Shown here one piece after another: positions 16,959 through 25,745 of a stretch of DNA of 39,191 nucleotides. The stretch comes from an uncultured Muribaculaceae bacterium (GTDB taxonomy: Bacteria; Bacteroidota; Bacteroidia; Bacteroidales; Muribaculaceae). The position numbers and the translations under genes were made by a program. Position 1 is the first letter of the stretch, and each line of letters starts with the position of its first letter. The stretch covers positions 1 through 39,191 of the forward strand of contig CAJUAT010000020.1 of the NCBI GenBank assembly GCA_910584525.1. Direction: 5' to 3'. The notes beneath the pieces were generated by a model that searched no databases, was not told the DNA's origin, and worked only from the letters and a program-made list of their open reading frames with translations.

Positions 16959-17951
16959 TCATTTTTTATTATCGGTATTGGAGACGACTGCGGCAGCTTT
17001 CTTGGAACGGTGTCTTGTGATAAGGGCGGAGAAAGCCCAAAGTAGGGCGAGCACCACCACCGCGCCGACGATTCCCGACAAAGAGTTGTCGTAGTCGGGC
17101 ATAAGAGCCGTAGAGTTCTGTACGTTACGGGCCGCCTCTGCCACAGTGCCGACGCTTTCGAGGTCGGTAGAGCCCGTGATGTTCATAATCGACCATTCGA
17201 GACCGTCAGGGTCGGAAGATGCGAAGGAGGCGATGACAGTGGCAATTACCAGAGCCGCGATTCCGAAGCCCCATACAGTAGCCTTGATCGACTTGGCGGT
17301 CCGGCGACCTTCCTCACGCACAAGCAATGCCGGACGTGTACGCTGCACGAAATAGAGCACCATACCCGTGGCTATTCCTTCGCCGAGACCTATGGCAAGA
17401 TGTATGGGGAGCATCAGCATGGCGAAGTCGGCTGTAGGAAGAGCCGTAACGCCAGATAGCTCCGTCTCGGCCACCACACATAAGGCTCCAGCCTCGAGAC
17501 CGACTACGGAAGCCAGACAGGATACAGCCATCAGTTTCCAGAGTTTTGCCGGGAAACGGAGCAATGGCCGGAATACCAACGGATAAGCCACAAGCGTGGA
17601 CATGGCAGCCATATTGATGATATTGCAACCCAATGCCATAAGGCCTCCGTCGGCAAACACCAGGCATTGAATTATCAGCACCGAGGAGAGTGTGACAAAA
17701 GCAGCCCAAGGCCCCAATACCGAAGCTAAAAGGATTCCTCCCACGATATGGCCGCTGGAGCCGGTGCCCGGTATGGAGAAGTTGACCATCTGCGCCGCGA
17801 ATACAAAAGCGCCCATCACGCCCATAAGCGCCGGGTTGATATCGTCGGCGTTTTTCTTTATTTTGGCTCCCGCCACGCCCAACAGGGTCGCGGCTATCCC
17901 GGCTCCCGCAAGGGCCACCGGCGTTGAGAGCAATGCGTCTGCCATGTGCAT
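16959..17951 (-). CDS. nikM: Nickel/cobalt substrate-binding membrane protein, NikM with PDGLE domain (NikMN)
   Basis: This 330-residue protein opens Met-His-Met-Ala-Asp. In this family the amino-terminal Met-His segment is known to coordinate the metal, which fixes the start at the first Met (17951). About seven hydrophobic helices form the S-component. The C-terminus (about 245-310) carries a PDGLEWS motif, characteristic of the NikN/CbiN-like domain, so it is a fused M-N protein. It sits between the MFS gene (13 bp) and nikQ. Nickel specificity is inferred from the urease context. Confidence 0.92.
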   Translation of the reverse strand: MHMADALLSTPVALAGAGIAATLLGVAGAKIKKNADDINPALMGVMGAFVFAAQMVNFSIPGTGSSGHIVGGILLASVLGPWAAFVTLSSVLIIQCLVFADGGLMALGCNIINMAAMSTLVAYPLVFRPLLRFPAKLWKLMAVSCLASVVGLEAGALCVVAETELSGVTALPTADFAMLMLPIHLAIGLGEGIATGMVLYFVQRTRPALLVREEGRRTAKSIKATVWGFGIAALVIATVIASFASSDPDGLEWSIMNITGSTDLESVGTVAEAARNVQNSTALMPDYDNSLSGIVGAVVVLALLWAFSALITRHRSKKAAAVVSNTDNKK

Positions 17952-17964
17952 AATTAATCTTTAA

Positions 17965-19308
17965 TCATTTATCTTTTAACACTAATCGACCAAATACGGC
18001 CGAAATAATGGCGCCTGCCAAGCCTATGGCTATGCAGAAAATGAGCACTCCCTTGATGCCGGTATCACGCAACAGCACGGGCATGAAGAACACACCGCAT
18101 ATGGCACCTATCTTGCCAATCATGGCAGCAATGCCGGTACCCGCGCCTCGTTCATCCACGGAATATATCTGCGAAGGGATGATGAACGTGATAAGGTGTG
18201 GTCCGCCGTTGAGCGAAACCTGAAAGATGAGGAATCCCAGTATCGACACCCATATAGGCCAGCTCCCTACATATGCCGCCATCACGATGCCCACGCCTAT
18301 GGAGTAGAGGACAAAGCCCCAGGTCAGCATCGCCACGTGGTACACCTTGCGCATGATAAGCAGTCCTATCACGAAGCCGGGGAGTATGAAGCAGTTCACG
18401 ATGGTGGTATATTCCACGGAATTGAGTATCTTCGCCATGCCGGTGGTCTGCGTTTTGTCGATGCCGAGAGCCATGATGAGCGCTGGTAGGAATATGCCTA
18501 TGCCGTAGACGCCCACACCCTCGCAGGCCCACGGAATGCCGCTGAATATCACCTTCAGGATGTTCCTTCCCTTAAAGAGACTTCCCCATGAGGCTTTCTT
18601 TTTTGAGGGAGCCACGGTCTCGGGAATCACTTCTGCATCCGGGCCGTAGAACCATTGCCCCGCCTTCTGAGCCTCGGCAACCTTTCCTTTGCCCATTAGC
18701 CATCGAGGTGAATCGGGATAGTGAAGTCTGAACAGAAGAGTGCACAGACCCAGGGCCGTTATAAGGAGCAGCAGCCATTTCCATATGTCGGGATTCATGG
18801 TTGCGCTGATAATCAGCCAGCAGCACAGAGAAATCCCTATGAAACCGAGAGCGGAGGTGGCCTTGGCCACACCCACCATCATCAGGCTCCATTTGCGCGG
18901 CATCAGTTCTGAAATATATGAGGAGTCGAGGCTGTAGCCGCCTCCTATGCCGATGCCGGAAATGAACAGGCCGGCGATCAGAAAATATATGTCATGGCAG
19001 AAGAATGCCAGAAGCGAGCCGGCCATAATCAGCAGCGGACAAAGGCGGAAGAGTAGGGCATAACCCTTGACATCGCTTATACGGCCAATTACCGCCGAAC
19101 CTATGGCGATACCTATCAGACCTATTGCGCCGGTCACCCCCTGCAGTTCGGAGGAGATGCCGTTATGTGTCACGATGAGGAGCATAGGCAATATTATTCC
19201 CACCAGGGCAGATTGTGCCGCGCCGATCATCTGCTCCATACTGCATACCGCCAGAATGCCTATGTGGCGTCCCGTCAGTTTCATGTCTTCGATAGGAGTC
19301 TTTGCCAT
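17965..19308 (-). CDS. MFS transporter inside the urease operon, substrate unknown
   Basis: This 447-residue protein has about twelve hydrophobic helices split by a central cytoplasmic loop (about 205-245). The motif PDSPRWLMGKGKVAEA after helix six is diagnostic of the sugar-porter branch of the major facilitator superfamily. The loop 2-3 motif reads GRISDVKGYALL, missing the usual double-Arg. It lies 9 bp after the urea channel gene and 13 bp before nikMN, so it is almost certainly co-transcribed. Such a carrier is not a standard part of a urease operon. Possible cargoes include a urea-linked product or a metabolite; nothing in the protein settles this. Confidence 0.85.
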   Translation of the reverse strand: MAKTPIEDMKLTGRHIGILAVCSMEQMIGAAQSALVGIILPMLLIVTHNGISSELQGVTGAIGLIGIAIGSAVIGRISDVKGYALLFRLCPLLIMAGSLLAFFCHDIYFLIAGLFISGIGIGGGYSLDSSYISELMPRKWSLMMVGVAKATSALGFIGISLCCWLIISATMNPDIWKWLLLLITALGLCTLLFRLHYPDSPRWLMGKGKVAEAQKAGQWFYGPDAEVIPETVAPSKKKASWGSLFKGRNILKVIFSGIPWACEGVGVYGIGIFLPALIMALGIDKTQTTGMAKILNSVEYTTIVNCFILPGFVIGLLIMRKVYHVAMLTWGFVLYSIGVGIVMAAYVGSWPIWVSILGFLIFQVSLNGGPHLITFIIPSQIYSVDERGAGTGIAAMIGKIGAICGVFFMPVLLRDTGIKGVLIFCIAIGLAGAIISAVFGRLVLKDK

Positions 19309-19317
19309 GACTTGGAA

Positions 19318-20388
19318 TTATTTGAAAATCTGTTTTTTGCTTTCAGGGTCACGCAGCCAGTTCGACATATCGGGATTGAAACGGTCGTCGAGCTTGATGC
19401 GGGGGAGCAGGAATAGCCAAGTGGCGATACAGAAAGGGCCTGTAAGTGTGGCCATTCCCCAGGGCGCGAAGAAGGCGTTCATGCCTGCCTGGATAAAGAC
19501 CGTGATGATGACGGCGAAAAGGGTCCAAAGACATCCTATCCAGCTCGGCTTATAGAAGGTGGAGCCAATGGCTATGCCGGTAAGGACGGCGCTGAAGCCG
19601 TAAAGGCCTGAGTCAATGGATACGCCACCGGCCTGGAACACTATTGCCGTACCCAAGGCTAACGCTGACGACACACATGCGTAAAGGCATGCGATACGGT
19701 TGCTTATCGCAAGGGCTACTATGAAGAAGATGCCTGTGACCCAGCTCTTGATGAGGAAGACCTGCGAGATGCCGTTGAGCCATGCCTCTACCAATGTGCC
19801 GAAGGTGTAATCCTCATGGGCATGGATTGTGAACAGCAGACTCGGAGCATCCATACCTGTGGAAGGGAATCCTTTCAGCTCGCGGGCACATAGCAGGAAG
19901 AACCATGTCATGGCCACGAACGGGAAGGTGAGAGAATTGATTTTCCAGGGAGCCATAACATTGTTGAAGCCGCGGCGTACCCACGTGGTCATCATGGCGC
20001 ATATAACCAGACCCATCCACATCATCCACGTGTTTCCGATGAATGTCGGGAAAGCACATCCCACCAGACAGCCGTTGAACCCCCAGAGTCCCTGTTCTCC
20101 GTCGATTACGGCACAGCCGCGGTTGCGTGTGAGATATCCAGCCAGCGTGGATGCGGCCGTTCCCGTTACCGCACCCCAGGCCACAAGACCGTTTCCTTCG
20201 GAATAGGCACCCCAGAATATCCCTGCCAGAAACAGCAAACCGGTCCAGGCGTTGCACTGGAACATCACCTGGCTTATGCCGCGAAAAAACGACAGTATTG
20301 ATATTCTTACCGGTGCCGGAAACTTCTTCCAAAGTCGGCCGGTAGTGACATTCCCTACCTTCACCGTATTATCTGTATTGCCATCCAT
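19318..20388 (-). CDS. Urea channel/transporter, UT family
   Basis: This 356-residue membrane protein matches the bacterial urea transporter (UT) family, a trimeric channel selective for urea. Two homologous halves are visible, each with a glycine-rich signature (WGFNGCLVGCAFP near 105 and YGFSAVLTGIAIG near 275). Ten or so hydrophobic helices are present. It supplies urea to the urease encoded in the same operon. It lies 33 bp after ureD and 9 bp before the MFS gene. Confidence 0.92.
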   Translation of the reverse strand: MDGNTDNTVKVGNVTTGRLWKKFPAPVRISILSFFRGISQVMFQCNAWTGLLFLAGIFWGAYSEGNGLVAWGAVTGTAASTLAGYLTRNRGCAVIDGEQGLWGFNGCLVGCAFPTFIGNTWMMWMGLVICAMMTTWVRRGFNNVMAPWKINSLTFPFVAMTWFFLLCARELKGFPSTGMDAPSLLFTIHAHEDYTFGTLVEAWLNGISQVFLIKSWVTGIFFIVALAISNRIACLYACVSSALALGTAIVFQAGGVSIDSGLYGFSAVLTGIAIGSTFYKPSWIGCLWTLFAVIITVFIQAGMNAFFAPWGMATLTGPFCIATWLFLLPRIKLDDRFNPDMSNWLRDPESKKQIFK

Positions 20389-20421
20389 AATCTTGTATAT
20401 AAAAATTTGAATAGGTCATGA

Positions 20422-21369
20422 TTAACGCCAGGGGAATTCCTCAGGAATAGGCACACCCTTAACGGCCTGGCGGACTTTAGAGCAGAACTCGCGCACAGCT
20501 TTCTTGACCGGTCCTGCCTCCATGCCGAGCACCTTGAAAAGAAGTCCGGCACCGTTGGGGAGGTGTGTTATGCCGGCGGCTAAGTGACGTTCGCGGTCAA
20601 TGTAGGGCTCTGTGGCGTCATAAATCTTACGGGCAGTATCTTCAGGCGTGCATACCACGACATTGGCGAAAACGTCGTAACTGCCCATGATGCCCGTGTC
20701 GCGAAGACGGCACAGGTCGGGAGAGATGATGAACTTCTCCCGGAACAGCTGTTCGCCTGTGGGACGTTCACCATGTGTGCATACCGACAGGATGTCGAAC
20801 TGGAAAAGTTCGTCGTTATGGTATTTCCTGCCTCCCATATATATCTCGGCGTATGCCACCGTGGCTGTCGGGTGTATTATCATACGCGTATCACATATAT
20901 AGCGTGTATGCGCACAGGGGAATGTCGGCTCGGGAAGAAATTCCAGATAGGCGTTTTCCTCCAGGACTATGTTCTGTATCATGCCGGCATAGTTGTGCCG
21001 CATGGGGGCAATCTTGGTGCCGGCTCCGGTAGATACAAACGCCATGGCATCCTTGCCCACTGATATGTCCTGCTGGTATCTGTCGCCTTCTATATACTGT
21101 CCGCCCGACGACAGGATGTAGACGCAAGGCATGCCGGGGAGCTCCTCGTCGAAATAAAGTTCCTGCTGTACCACAATGGGCACGCGACGGTCAAGATGGC
21201 GAAGAATTGACTTGCCATCCTTGTCGAGTTCGAACCCGAGACTGAGAAAGCCTTTCTTGCCGGGAGCTCCCACATACATGGCGAGCGGCTCGTCAAGATA
21301 GGGAGCCATCTCCGGCGCATGGGAGAAGTCTACATCCGGTACTCTGGTGATATATCGTGTGGATGCCAT
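20422..21369 (-). CDS. ureD: Urease accessory protein UreD/UreH
   Basis: This 315-residue urease maturation protein forms the first scaffold on apo-urease and recruits UreF and UreG. It is beta-rich, with family-typical stretches such as GGQYIEGDRYQQDISVG and STGAGTKIAPM. Length is in the usual range. It follows ureG by 32 bp and precedes the urea channel by 33 bp. It stands at the end of the accessory block (E-F-G-D). Confidence 0.93.
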   Translation of the reverse strand: MASTRYITRVPDVDFSHAPEMAPYLDEPLAMYVGAPGKKGFLSLGFELDKDGKSILRHLDRRVPIVVQQELYFDEELPGMPCVYILSSGGQYIEGDRYQQDISVGKDAMAFVSTGAGTKIAPMRHNYAGMIQNIVLEENAYLEFLPEPTFPCAHTRYICDTRMIIHPTATVAYAEIYMGGRKYHNDELFQFDILSVCTHGERPTGEQLFREKFIISPDLCRLRDTGIMGSYDVFANVVVCTPEDTARKIYDATEPYIDRERHLAAGITHLPNGAGLLFKVLGMEAGPVKKAVREFCSKVRQAVKGVPIPEEFPWR

Positions 21370-21401
21370 GGCATTTGTATAATTTGTATATTATGTTATG
21401 A

Positions 21402-22031
21402 TTACTGATGCTGCGGGGCTTTGTCGAAGAGAGCCATCTTGTCAAGAAGCTCCAGAAGTTTGTCGATATGTTCACCGGTCATAGAGTTGGTGAACACGAA
21501 CGGTTTTCCAGGTCTCATAAGCTCGGAGTCGTGCTTCATGACATCGAGACTGGCACCCACATAGGGAGCGAGGTCGGTCTTGTTGATCACGAGGATATCG
21601 CTCTGACTGATGCCGGGACCATCCTTGCGCGGTATCTTGTCGCCGGCGGCAACATCGATGACATAGATGAAGAAGTCCACGAGGGCCGGACTGAATGTAA
21701 GCGTGAGGTTGTCGCCGCCACTCTCTATGAACACTATGTCGGCATCGGGGAATTTGGCTTCCATCTCCTCGACGGCGGCTATGTTCATCGACGGATCCTC
21801 GCGTACCGCAGTATGCGGGCAGGCTCCCGTCTCCACGCCTATGATGCGGTCTTCGGCAAGATAACCCTTAAGCGTCTTGCGAACATGTTTGGCATCCTCC
21901 GTGGTTACTATGTCATTGGTTATGATCAGTACCTTGTAGCCCTTTTCCAACAGGCGGGGCGTCAGCGCCTCTATAAGTGAAGTCTTGCCGGACCCTACCG
22001 GGCCGCCGACTCCTATTCTGCATGTACTCAT
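21402..22031 (-). CDS. ureG: Urease accessory GTPase UreG
   Basis: This 209-residue SIMIBI-class GTPase couples GTP hydrolysis to nickel insertion. The P-loop GVGGPVGSGKTSL lies at residues 7-19. The invariant Cys-Pro-His nickel motif is C71-P72-H73 (TGACPHTAVRED). Also present are ESGGDNLT (G3-like) and NKTDLAP (G4). It lies 67 bp after ureF and 32 bp before ureD. In the gap before it, GATTACGAA occurs twice. Confidence 0.97.
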   Translation of the reverse strand: MSTCRIGVGGPVGSGKTSLIEALTPRLLEKGYKVLIITNDIVTTEDAKHVRKTLKGYLAEDRIIGVETGACPHTAVREDPSMNIAAVEEMEAKFPDADIVFIESGGDNLTLTFSPALVDFFIYVIDVAAGDKIPRKDGPGISQSDILVINKTDLAPYVGASLDVMKHDSELMRPGKPFVFTNSMTGEHIDKLLELLDKMALFDKAPQHQ

Positions 22032-22098
22032 GTTTCGTAATCTTAATGTAATTCGTAATCCTGGTGTTTCTTGTATCTTTGAGCAACCTTGGCAGCTG

Positions 22099-22809
22099 TC
22101 AGCTCATGAACATTCTCATCTTCCCCTTTTCGTGAAGGGAGGCGAGGACGTCGATTTGCGGCACGAAGCAGTTCATATCGTCAAGTTTCATCCGCGAAGC
22201 CTTTTCGTAAAGAGCAGGAATATCGGCCGCCAGTCGGTAAAGAATCTCCTGCGTATCGTAATGCGACACCCTTACAAGCCTTAGCGCGGCCCCCACGATC
22301 ATGTTGACAATGCCATACTGATGCGAGGCGAAGAGGTCTCTCTCATCGAGGCCCGCGGCCTCGAATACGAGACCCTGTGCCACCGGATATGTGCCGGGAC
22401 AGTCGCCGGTCTTTATGTCGGCGAGCCAGCGTTTCACTATGTCTGTGGGGAAAAGGCGGTCGGCAAGCTCGGCGAGTTTCTTGCCCATGCGTTCGAGCAT
22501 AAGGCGTGCCTCGTCGTTCATCTTGAAGAGCATCAGATACCTGTCGGCCTCCACCACTGCGTCATAGTCGCCTTTTCGAGCCGCCCTGAAGGCATGGAGC
22601 GCTGCCACCCCGTCGCTGTAGGCCGCCTGCAACGCCGCCGACCTGCTGTATTGCTCCAGCGTCTCGGCATCATGCACAAGCCCTTCGTATCCGGCTGTCT
22701 CCAGACCGTTGGAAAACGAAAATGTCCCCACCGGAAACATCGCGTCGCTGAACTGCATAAGGTGCGACAGCAGTGTCAGTCTCTCCAGTTTCTCTTCGTT
22801 GCCGTTCAT
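22099..22809 (-). CDS. ureF: Urease accessory protein UreF
   Basis: This 236-residue all-helical protein forms the UreD-UreF complex that regulates GTPase-dependent nickel insertion. The N-terminal motif FPVGTFSFSNGLET (about 24-37) is the UreF signature. I start it at the ATG at 22809, one base after the end of ureE; the open frame continues upstream to 22899 but only through ureE codons. It is expected to bind UreG and UreD. Confidence 0.93.
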   Translation of the reverse strand: MNGNEEKLERLTLLSHLMQFSDAMFPVGTFSFSNGLETAGYEGLVHDAETLEQYSRSAALQAAYSDGVAALHAFRAARKGDYDAVVEADRYLMLFKMNDEARLMLERMGKKLAELADRLFPTDIVKRWLADIKTGDCPGTYPVAQGLVFEAAGLDERDLFASHQYGIVNMIVGAALRLVRVSHYDTQEILYRLAADIPALYEKASRMKLDDMNCFVPQIDVLASLHEKGKMRMFMS

Positions 22810-22810
22810 G

Positions 22811-23386
22811 TCACAGAGTATGGTCGTGATGATGATGTTCGTGCGAGTGGCTCTCGTGGCCCGCTCCTCCGAACAGGTTTCTTTTCTCGTCGGGAGCAAG
22901 GTAGGGTATCACTTCCTGACCCTCCTCGAACCGGTAGGTTATCCCTTTTATGTTATGGGTATCCATCACGGCGAGCATCACCTTCTTGTCGACGGTCAGA
23001 GGCACATATACCTTGGTACCTTTGGTCACGGCGGGCCAGTGCTGGTTGCCTATGGCATGGCCAAGCTCCACACAAGTGCGTACGATAGTCTCTTTGTCAA
23101 GATTCTCTATTCCGGCGAGATCAATCACGAGCACAGGGTTGAGCTTCAGACGCAACACCGTGGCTTTATGCTCATCGGGTGAATAGGCAATGATGTCGCC
23201 GTCGGCAATGCGGCTGTTGCGCTTCAATGCCACGGGGTATTCGTTGCCGAGGTCGCCTTTGGCAAGGAAACGGCTCTTCTGGGCTGTCCACTGGTCGAGA
23301 TAGACGTTCTCCACCTCGCACTCATGAAGCCGCTCATGCCATTCGGGCGTATTCACATTCCCAATGATATCTGTAATGATTTCCAT
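22811..23386 (-). CDS. ureE: Urease nickel metallochaperone UreE
   Basis: This 191-residue UreE delivers nickel to the UreDFG complex. Two domains are seen: an N-terminal peptide-binding domain (about 1-75) and a metal-binding domain (about 76-155). The C-terminal tail is strongly His-rich (HESHSHEHHHHDHTL), a known nickel store in this family. The first ATG is at 23386; a TTG three codons upstream is less likely. It comes 83 bp after the end of ureC, with a strong hairpin in between. Confidence 0.94.
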   Translation of the reverse strand: MEIITDIIGNVNTPEWHERLHECEVENVYLDQWTAQKSRFLAKGDLGNEYPVALKRNSRIADGDIIAYSPDEHKATVLRLKLNPVLVIDLAGIENLDKETIVRTCVELGHAIGNQHWPAVTKGTKVYVPLTVDKKVMLAVMDTHNIKGITYRFEEGQEVIPYLAPDEKRNLFGGAGHESHSHEHHHHDHTL

Positions 23387-23412
23387 AGTATTCAATGTGG
23401 CTGTTAAAATTA

Positions 23413-23445
23413 AAGGAGGCGCGGCGCGAAAGGCCGCGCCTCCTT
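23413..23445 (-). terminator. Strong hairpin between ureC and ureE: terminator or attenuator
   Basis: A perfect 13-bp stem (23413-23425 with 23433-23445) encloses a 7-nt loop. On the minus strand, the direction of transcription, the stem is followed by TTTAATTTT, which resembles a rho-independent terminator with an imperfect T-run. It separates the structural genes ureABC from ureEFGD and the transport genes, so it could make the structural genes more abundant than the rest. Confidence 0.6.
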
Positions 23446-23469
23446 CGGGGTCTATACATTAGTAATAAC

Positions 23470-25188
23470 TTAGCTGAACCAGTAGAGCTGGGCAAGAGGG
23501 AGTTTTTCTGCCGGAGCCACGTAAGCGAGTTCTCCGTCGACGGTGACATAGAACGTCTCGGGGTCAACCTCGATACGCGGTGTGGCGGTGTTGCGCACCA
23601 TGTCTTTCTTGGTAATCTGACGCACATGGTTCACGCCATAGACGTTGCTCTTGAGGTTGAGCAGTTCCTTGATACCGAGGTCGAGAGCCGCCTGCGACAC
23701 GAAGGTGGTGCGGGTATTGGGCAGCGATGCCCCGAAGCATCCGTACATCGGTCGCATGATTTTCGGCTGGGGAGTGGTGAGCGAGGCATTCGGATCGCCC
23801 ATGTTGGCCCAGTTGATAAGGCCTCCCTTTATGACGAGCTGCGGTTTCGTGCCGAAGAAAGCAGGTTCCCAAAGCACCAGATCGGCCATCTTGCCGGGAG
23901 CTATCGAGCCAAGTATGTCGCTGATGCCATACGTGATGGCCGGGTTGATGGTAATCTGCGCAAGATAACGGAGCACGCGGAAGTTATCGTTGCCGTCGGA
24001 GTCCTCCTTGAGTTTGCCACGTGCCGACTTCATGTAGCTTGCCATCTGGAAGGTACGCATGAACGATTCGCCCACACGGCCCATGGCCTGAGAGTCGGAA
24101 GAAACCATCGAGATGATTCCCAGATCGTGGAAGATGTTTTCGGCGCTCTGTGTCTCGGGACGCACGCGGCTTTCGGCAAAGGCCACATCCGACGGGATGT
24201 TGGGGTTGAGGTTATGGCAAACCATAATCATGTCGAAGAGCTCAGCCTGAGAGTTGATGCCGAACGGGAGAGTGGGATTTGTAGAGGAGGGGAGCACGTT
24301 GTTCAGAGAAGCCACTTTCAGGAGGTCGGGAGCATGACCGCCGCCGGCTCCTTCGGTATGGTAGCTGTGAATAGTGCGGCCGTCGATTGCGGCGATGGTA
24401 TCCTCCACGAAGCCTGACTCGTTGAGGGTATCGGCATGCAGAGCCACCTGAACATCGAAGTCGTCGGCAACCTCCATACATGTCCTTATGGCGGCGGGGG
24501 TTGTACCCCAGTCCTCATGCAGCTTGAAGCCGCAGGCTCCGGCACGTACCTGGTCCTCGAGATTCTCGCGGCAGGCGCAGTTGCCCTTGCCGAGAAGTCC
24601 CACATTTATGGGGAGACCGTCGAGGCTCTGGAGAATACGTGCAAGATTCCACGGGCCGGCGGTGATGGTGGTGCCGTTGGAACCGTCGGTAGGACCGACG
24701 CCGCCGCCAATCAAGGTAGTGATACCGTTGCTGAGGCAGTTGTAGGCCTGCTGCGGCGATACGAAGTGCACGTGACCGTCGATACCTGCGGCCGTAAGAA
24801 TCATATGCTCGCCGCTTATCGCATCGGTGGATGGACCTGTGACAAGCGTGGGCGTAACGCCTTCCATCACATTGGGGTTGCCTGCCTTGCCGATTCCGGC
24901 GATTTTGCCATCCTTGATGCCTACGTCGGCCTTTACCACGCCTAAGAGCGGGTCGAGGATGGTAACGTTGGTGATCACGAGGTCGAGGCTTCCGGCTTTC
25001 GATGTGCATTCGTTGGCCAGCCCCATGCCGTCGCGTAATGTCTTGCCGCCTCCGTATACGGCCTCGTCACCGTATACCCGAAGGTCTTTCTCTATCTCTA
25101 CATACAGGTCGGTGTTGCCCAGGCGGATCTTATCGCCCACGGTGGGACCGAAAAGCATGTTGTTTTCTTGTCTTGATATTGTAGCCAT
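23470..25188 (-). CDS. ureC: Urease alpha subunit
   Basis: This 572-residue catalytic subunit hydrolyses urea to ammonia and carbamate at a di-nickel centre. All key residues are present: His139 and His141 (GHVH), carbamylated Lys222 with His224 (FKLHEDWG), His251 and His277, flap Cys324 and His325 (MVCHNLN), and Asp365 (SSDSQAMGR). Length is standard (about 570). It lies 7 bp after ureB. With UreA and UreB as separate chains, this is the three-subunit bacterial form. Confidence 0.98.
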   Translation of the reverse strand: MATISRQENNMLFGPTVGDKIRLGNTDLYVEIEKDLRVYGDEAVYGGGKTLRDGMGLANECTSKAGSLDLVITNVTILDPLLGVVKADVGIKDGKIAGIGKAGNPNVMEGVTPTLVTGPSTDAISGEHMILTAAGIDGHVHFVSPQQAYNCLSNGITTLIGGGVGPTDGSNGTTITAGPWNLARILQSLDGLPINVGLLGKGNCACRENLEDQVRAGACGFKLHEDWGTTPAAIRTCMEVADDFDVQVALHADTLNESGFVEDTIAAIDGRTIHSYHTEGAGGGHAPDLLKVASLNNVLPSSTNPTLPFGINSQAELFDMIMVCHNLNPNIPSDVAFAESRVRPETQSAENIFHDLGIISMVSSDSQAMGRVGESFMRTFQMASYMKSARGKLKEDSDGNDNFRVLRYLAQITINPAITYGISDILGSIAPGKMADLVLWEPAFFGTKPQLVIKGGLINWANMGDPNASLTTPQPKIMRPMYGCFGASLPNTRTTFVSQAALDLGIKELLNLKSNVYGVNHVRQITKKDMVRNTATPRIEVDPETFYVTVDGELAYVAPAEKLPLAQLYWFS

Positions 25189-25195
25189 GGCGATA

Positions 25196-25696
25196 TTATT
25201 TATCGGGTTTCACTTCATTTTCGGTGTATTCGCTGTCGGCTTGATCTTCAGTCACCGACTTGTAGCCGTATTCCTGTATTCTGCGCAGCGCCGTGATGCG
25301 TTTGGGATAGTAAGTGGGGGTGTCTTCCCAGCCTGCATAGCCGTTTACGAGGTCGTCGAAGCCGATGACTCTCTGCTTGCCGGCATACTGCACGACTTCC
25401 ACTTCCTTCTCCTCACCGGCCTCGAAACGGATTGCCGTGGTGGCAGGTATGTTGAGATGGTACCCGAAGCATGCCGGACGGTCGAATTCGAGGTAACGGT
25501 TAGCCTCGAAGAAATGGTAGTGGGAACCTACCTGTATAGGCCGGTCGCCGGTGTTGCGAACCTTCACTTTGCGTGTAAGGCGGTTCACGTTGTATTCAAT
25601 GGGCGTGTCGGCAAGTATCACGCCTCCAACGGGAACATACTCCTTGGGAGTAAAGCCCGGAGTGACGGGAGTGCCCTTGCTGTTGTCTGTGTTCAT
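25196..25696 (-). CDS. ureB: Urease beta subunit with long C-terminal tail
   Basis: This 166-residue beta subunit packs against UreC. The core motif VRNTGDRPIQVGSHYHFFEAN lies at about residues 46-66. Most bacterial UreB chains are 100-125 residues; here an extra stretch after about residue 118 extends the chain, ending in an acidic, polar tail. The start at 25696 is well supported. It lies 49 bp after ureA. Confidence 0.95.
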   Translation of the reverse strand: MNTDNSKGTPVTPGFTPKEYVPVGGVILADTPIEYNVNRLTRKVKVRNTGDRPIQVGSHYHFFEANRYLEFDRPACFGYHLNIPATTAIRFEAGEEKEVEVVQYAGKQRVIGFDDLVNGYAGWEDTPTYYPKRITALRRIQEYGYKSVTEDQADSEYTENEVKPDK

Positions 25697-25745
25697 AGTA
25701 CTAATTTTGTGTTCGCTTCATTGCAGCATAGATTCGGCGAGCGGA

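Noticed and set aside
22032..22098. Direct repeat GATTACGAA twice upstream of ureG
   Set aside because: Two short copies in an AT-rich 67-bp gap, with no promoter element; probably chance.
22810..22899. A 30-codon N-terminal extension of UreF
   Set aside because: It reads through the coding part of ureE, including the His-tail region, in another frame; the UreF family starts at the later ATG at 22809.
23395..24417. Plus-strand open frame of 340 codons opposite ureC
   Set aside because: It is a shadow of ureC, whose nickel ligands and flap residues are all intact on the minus strand.
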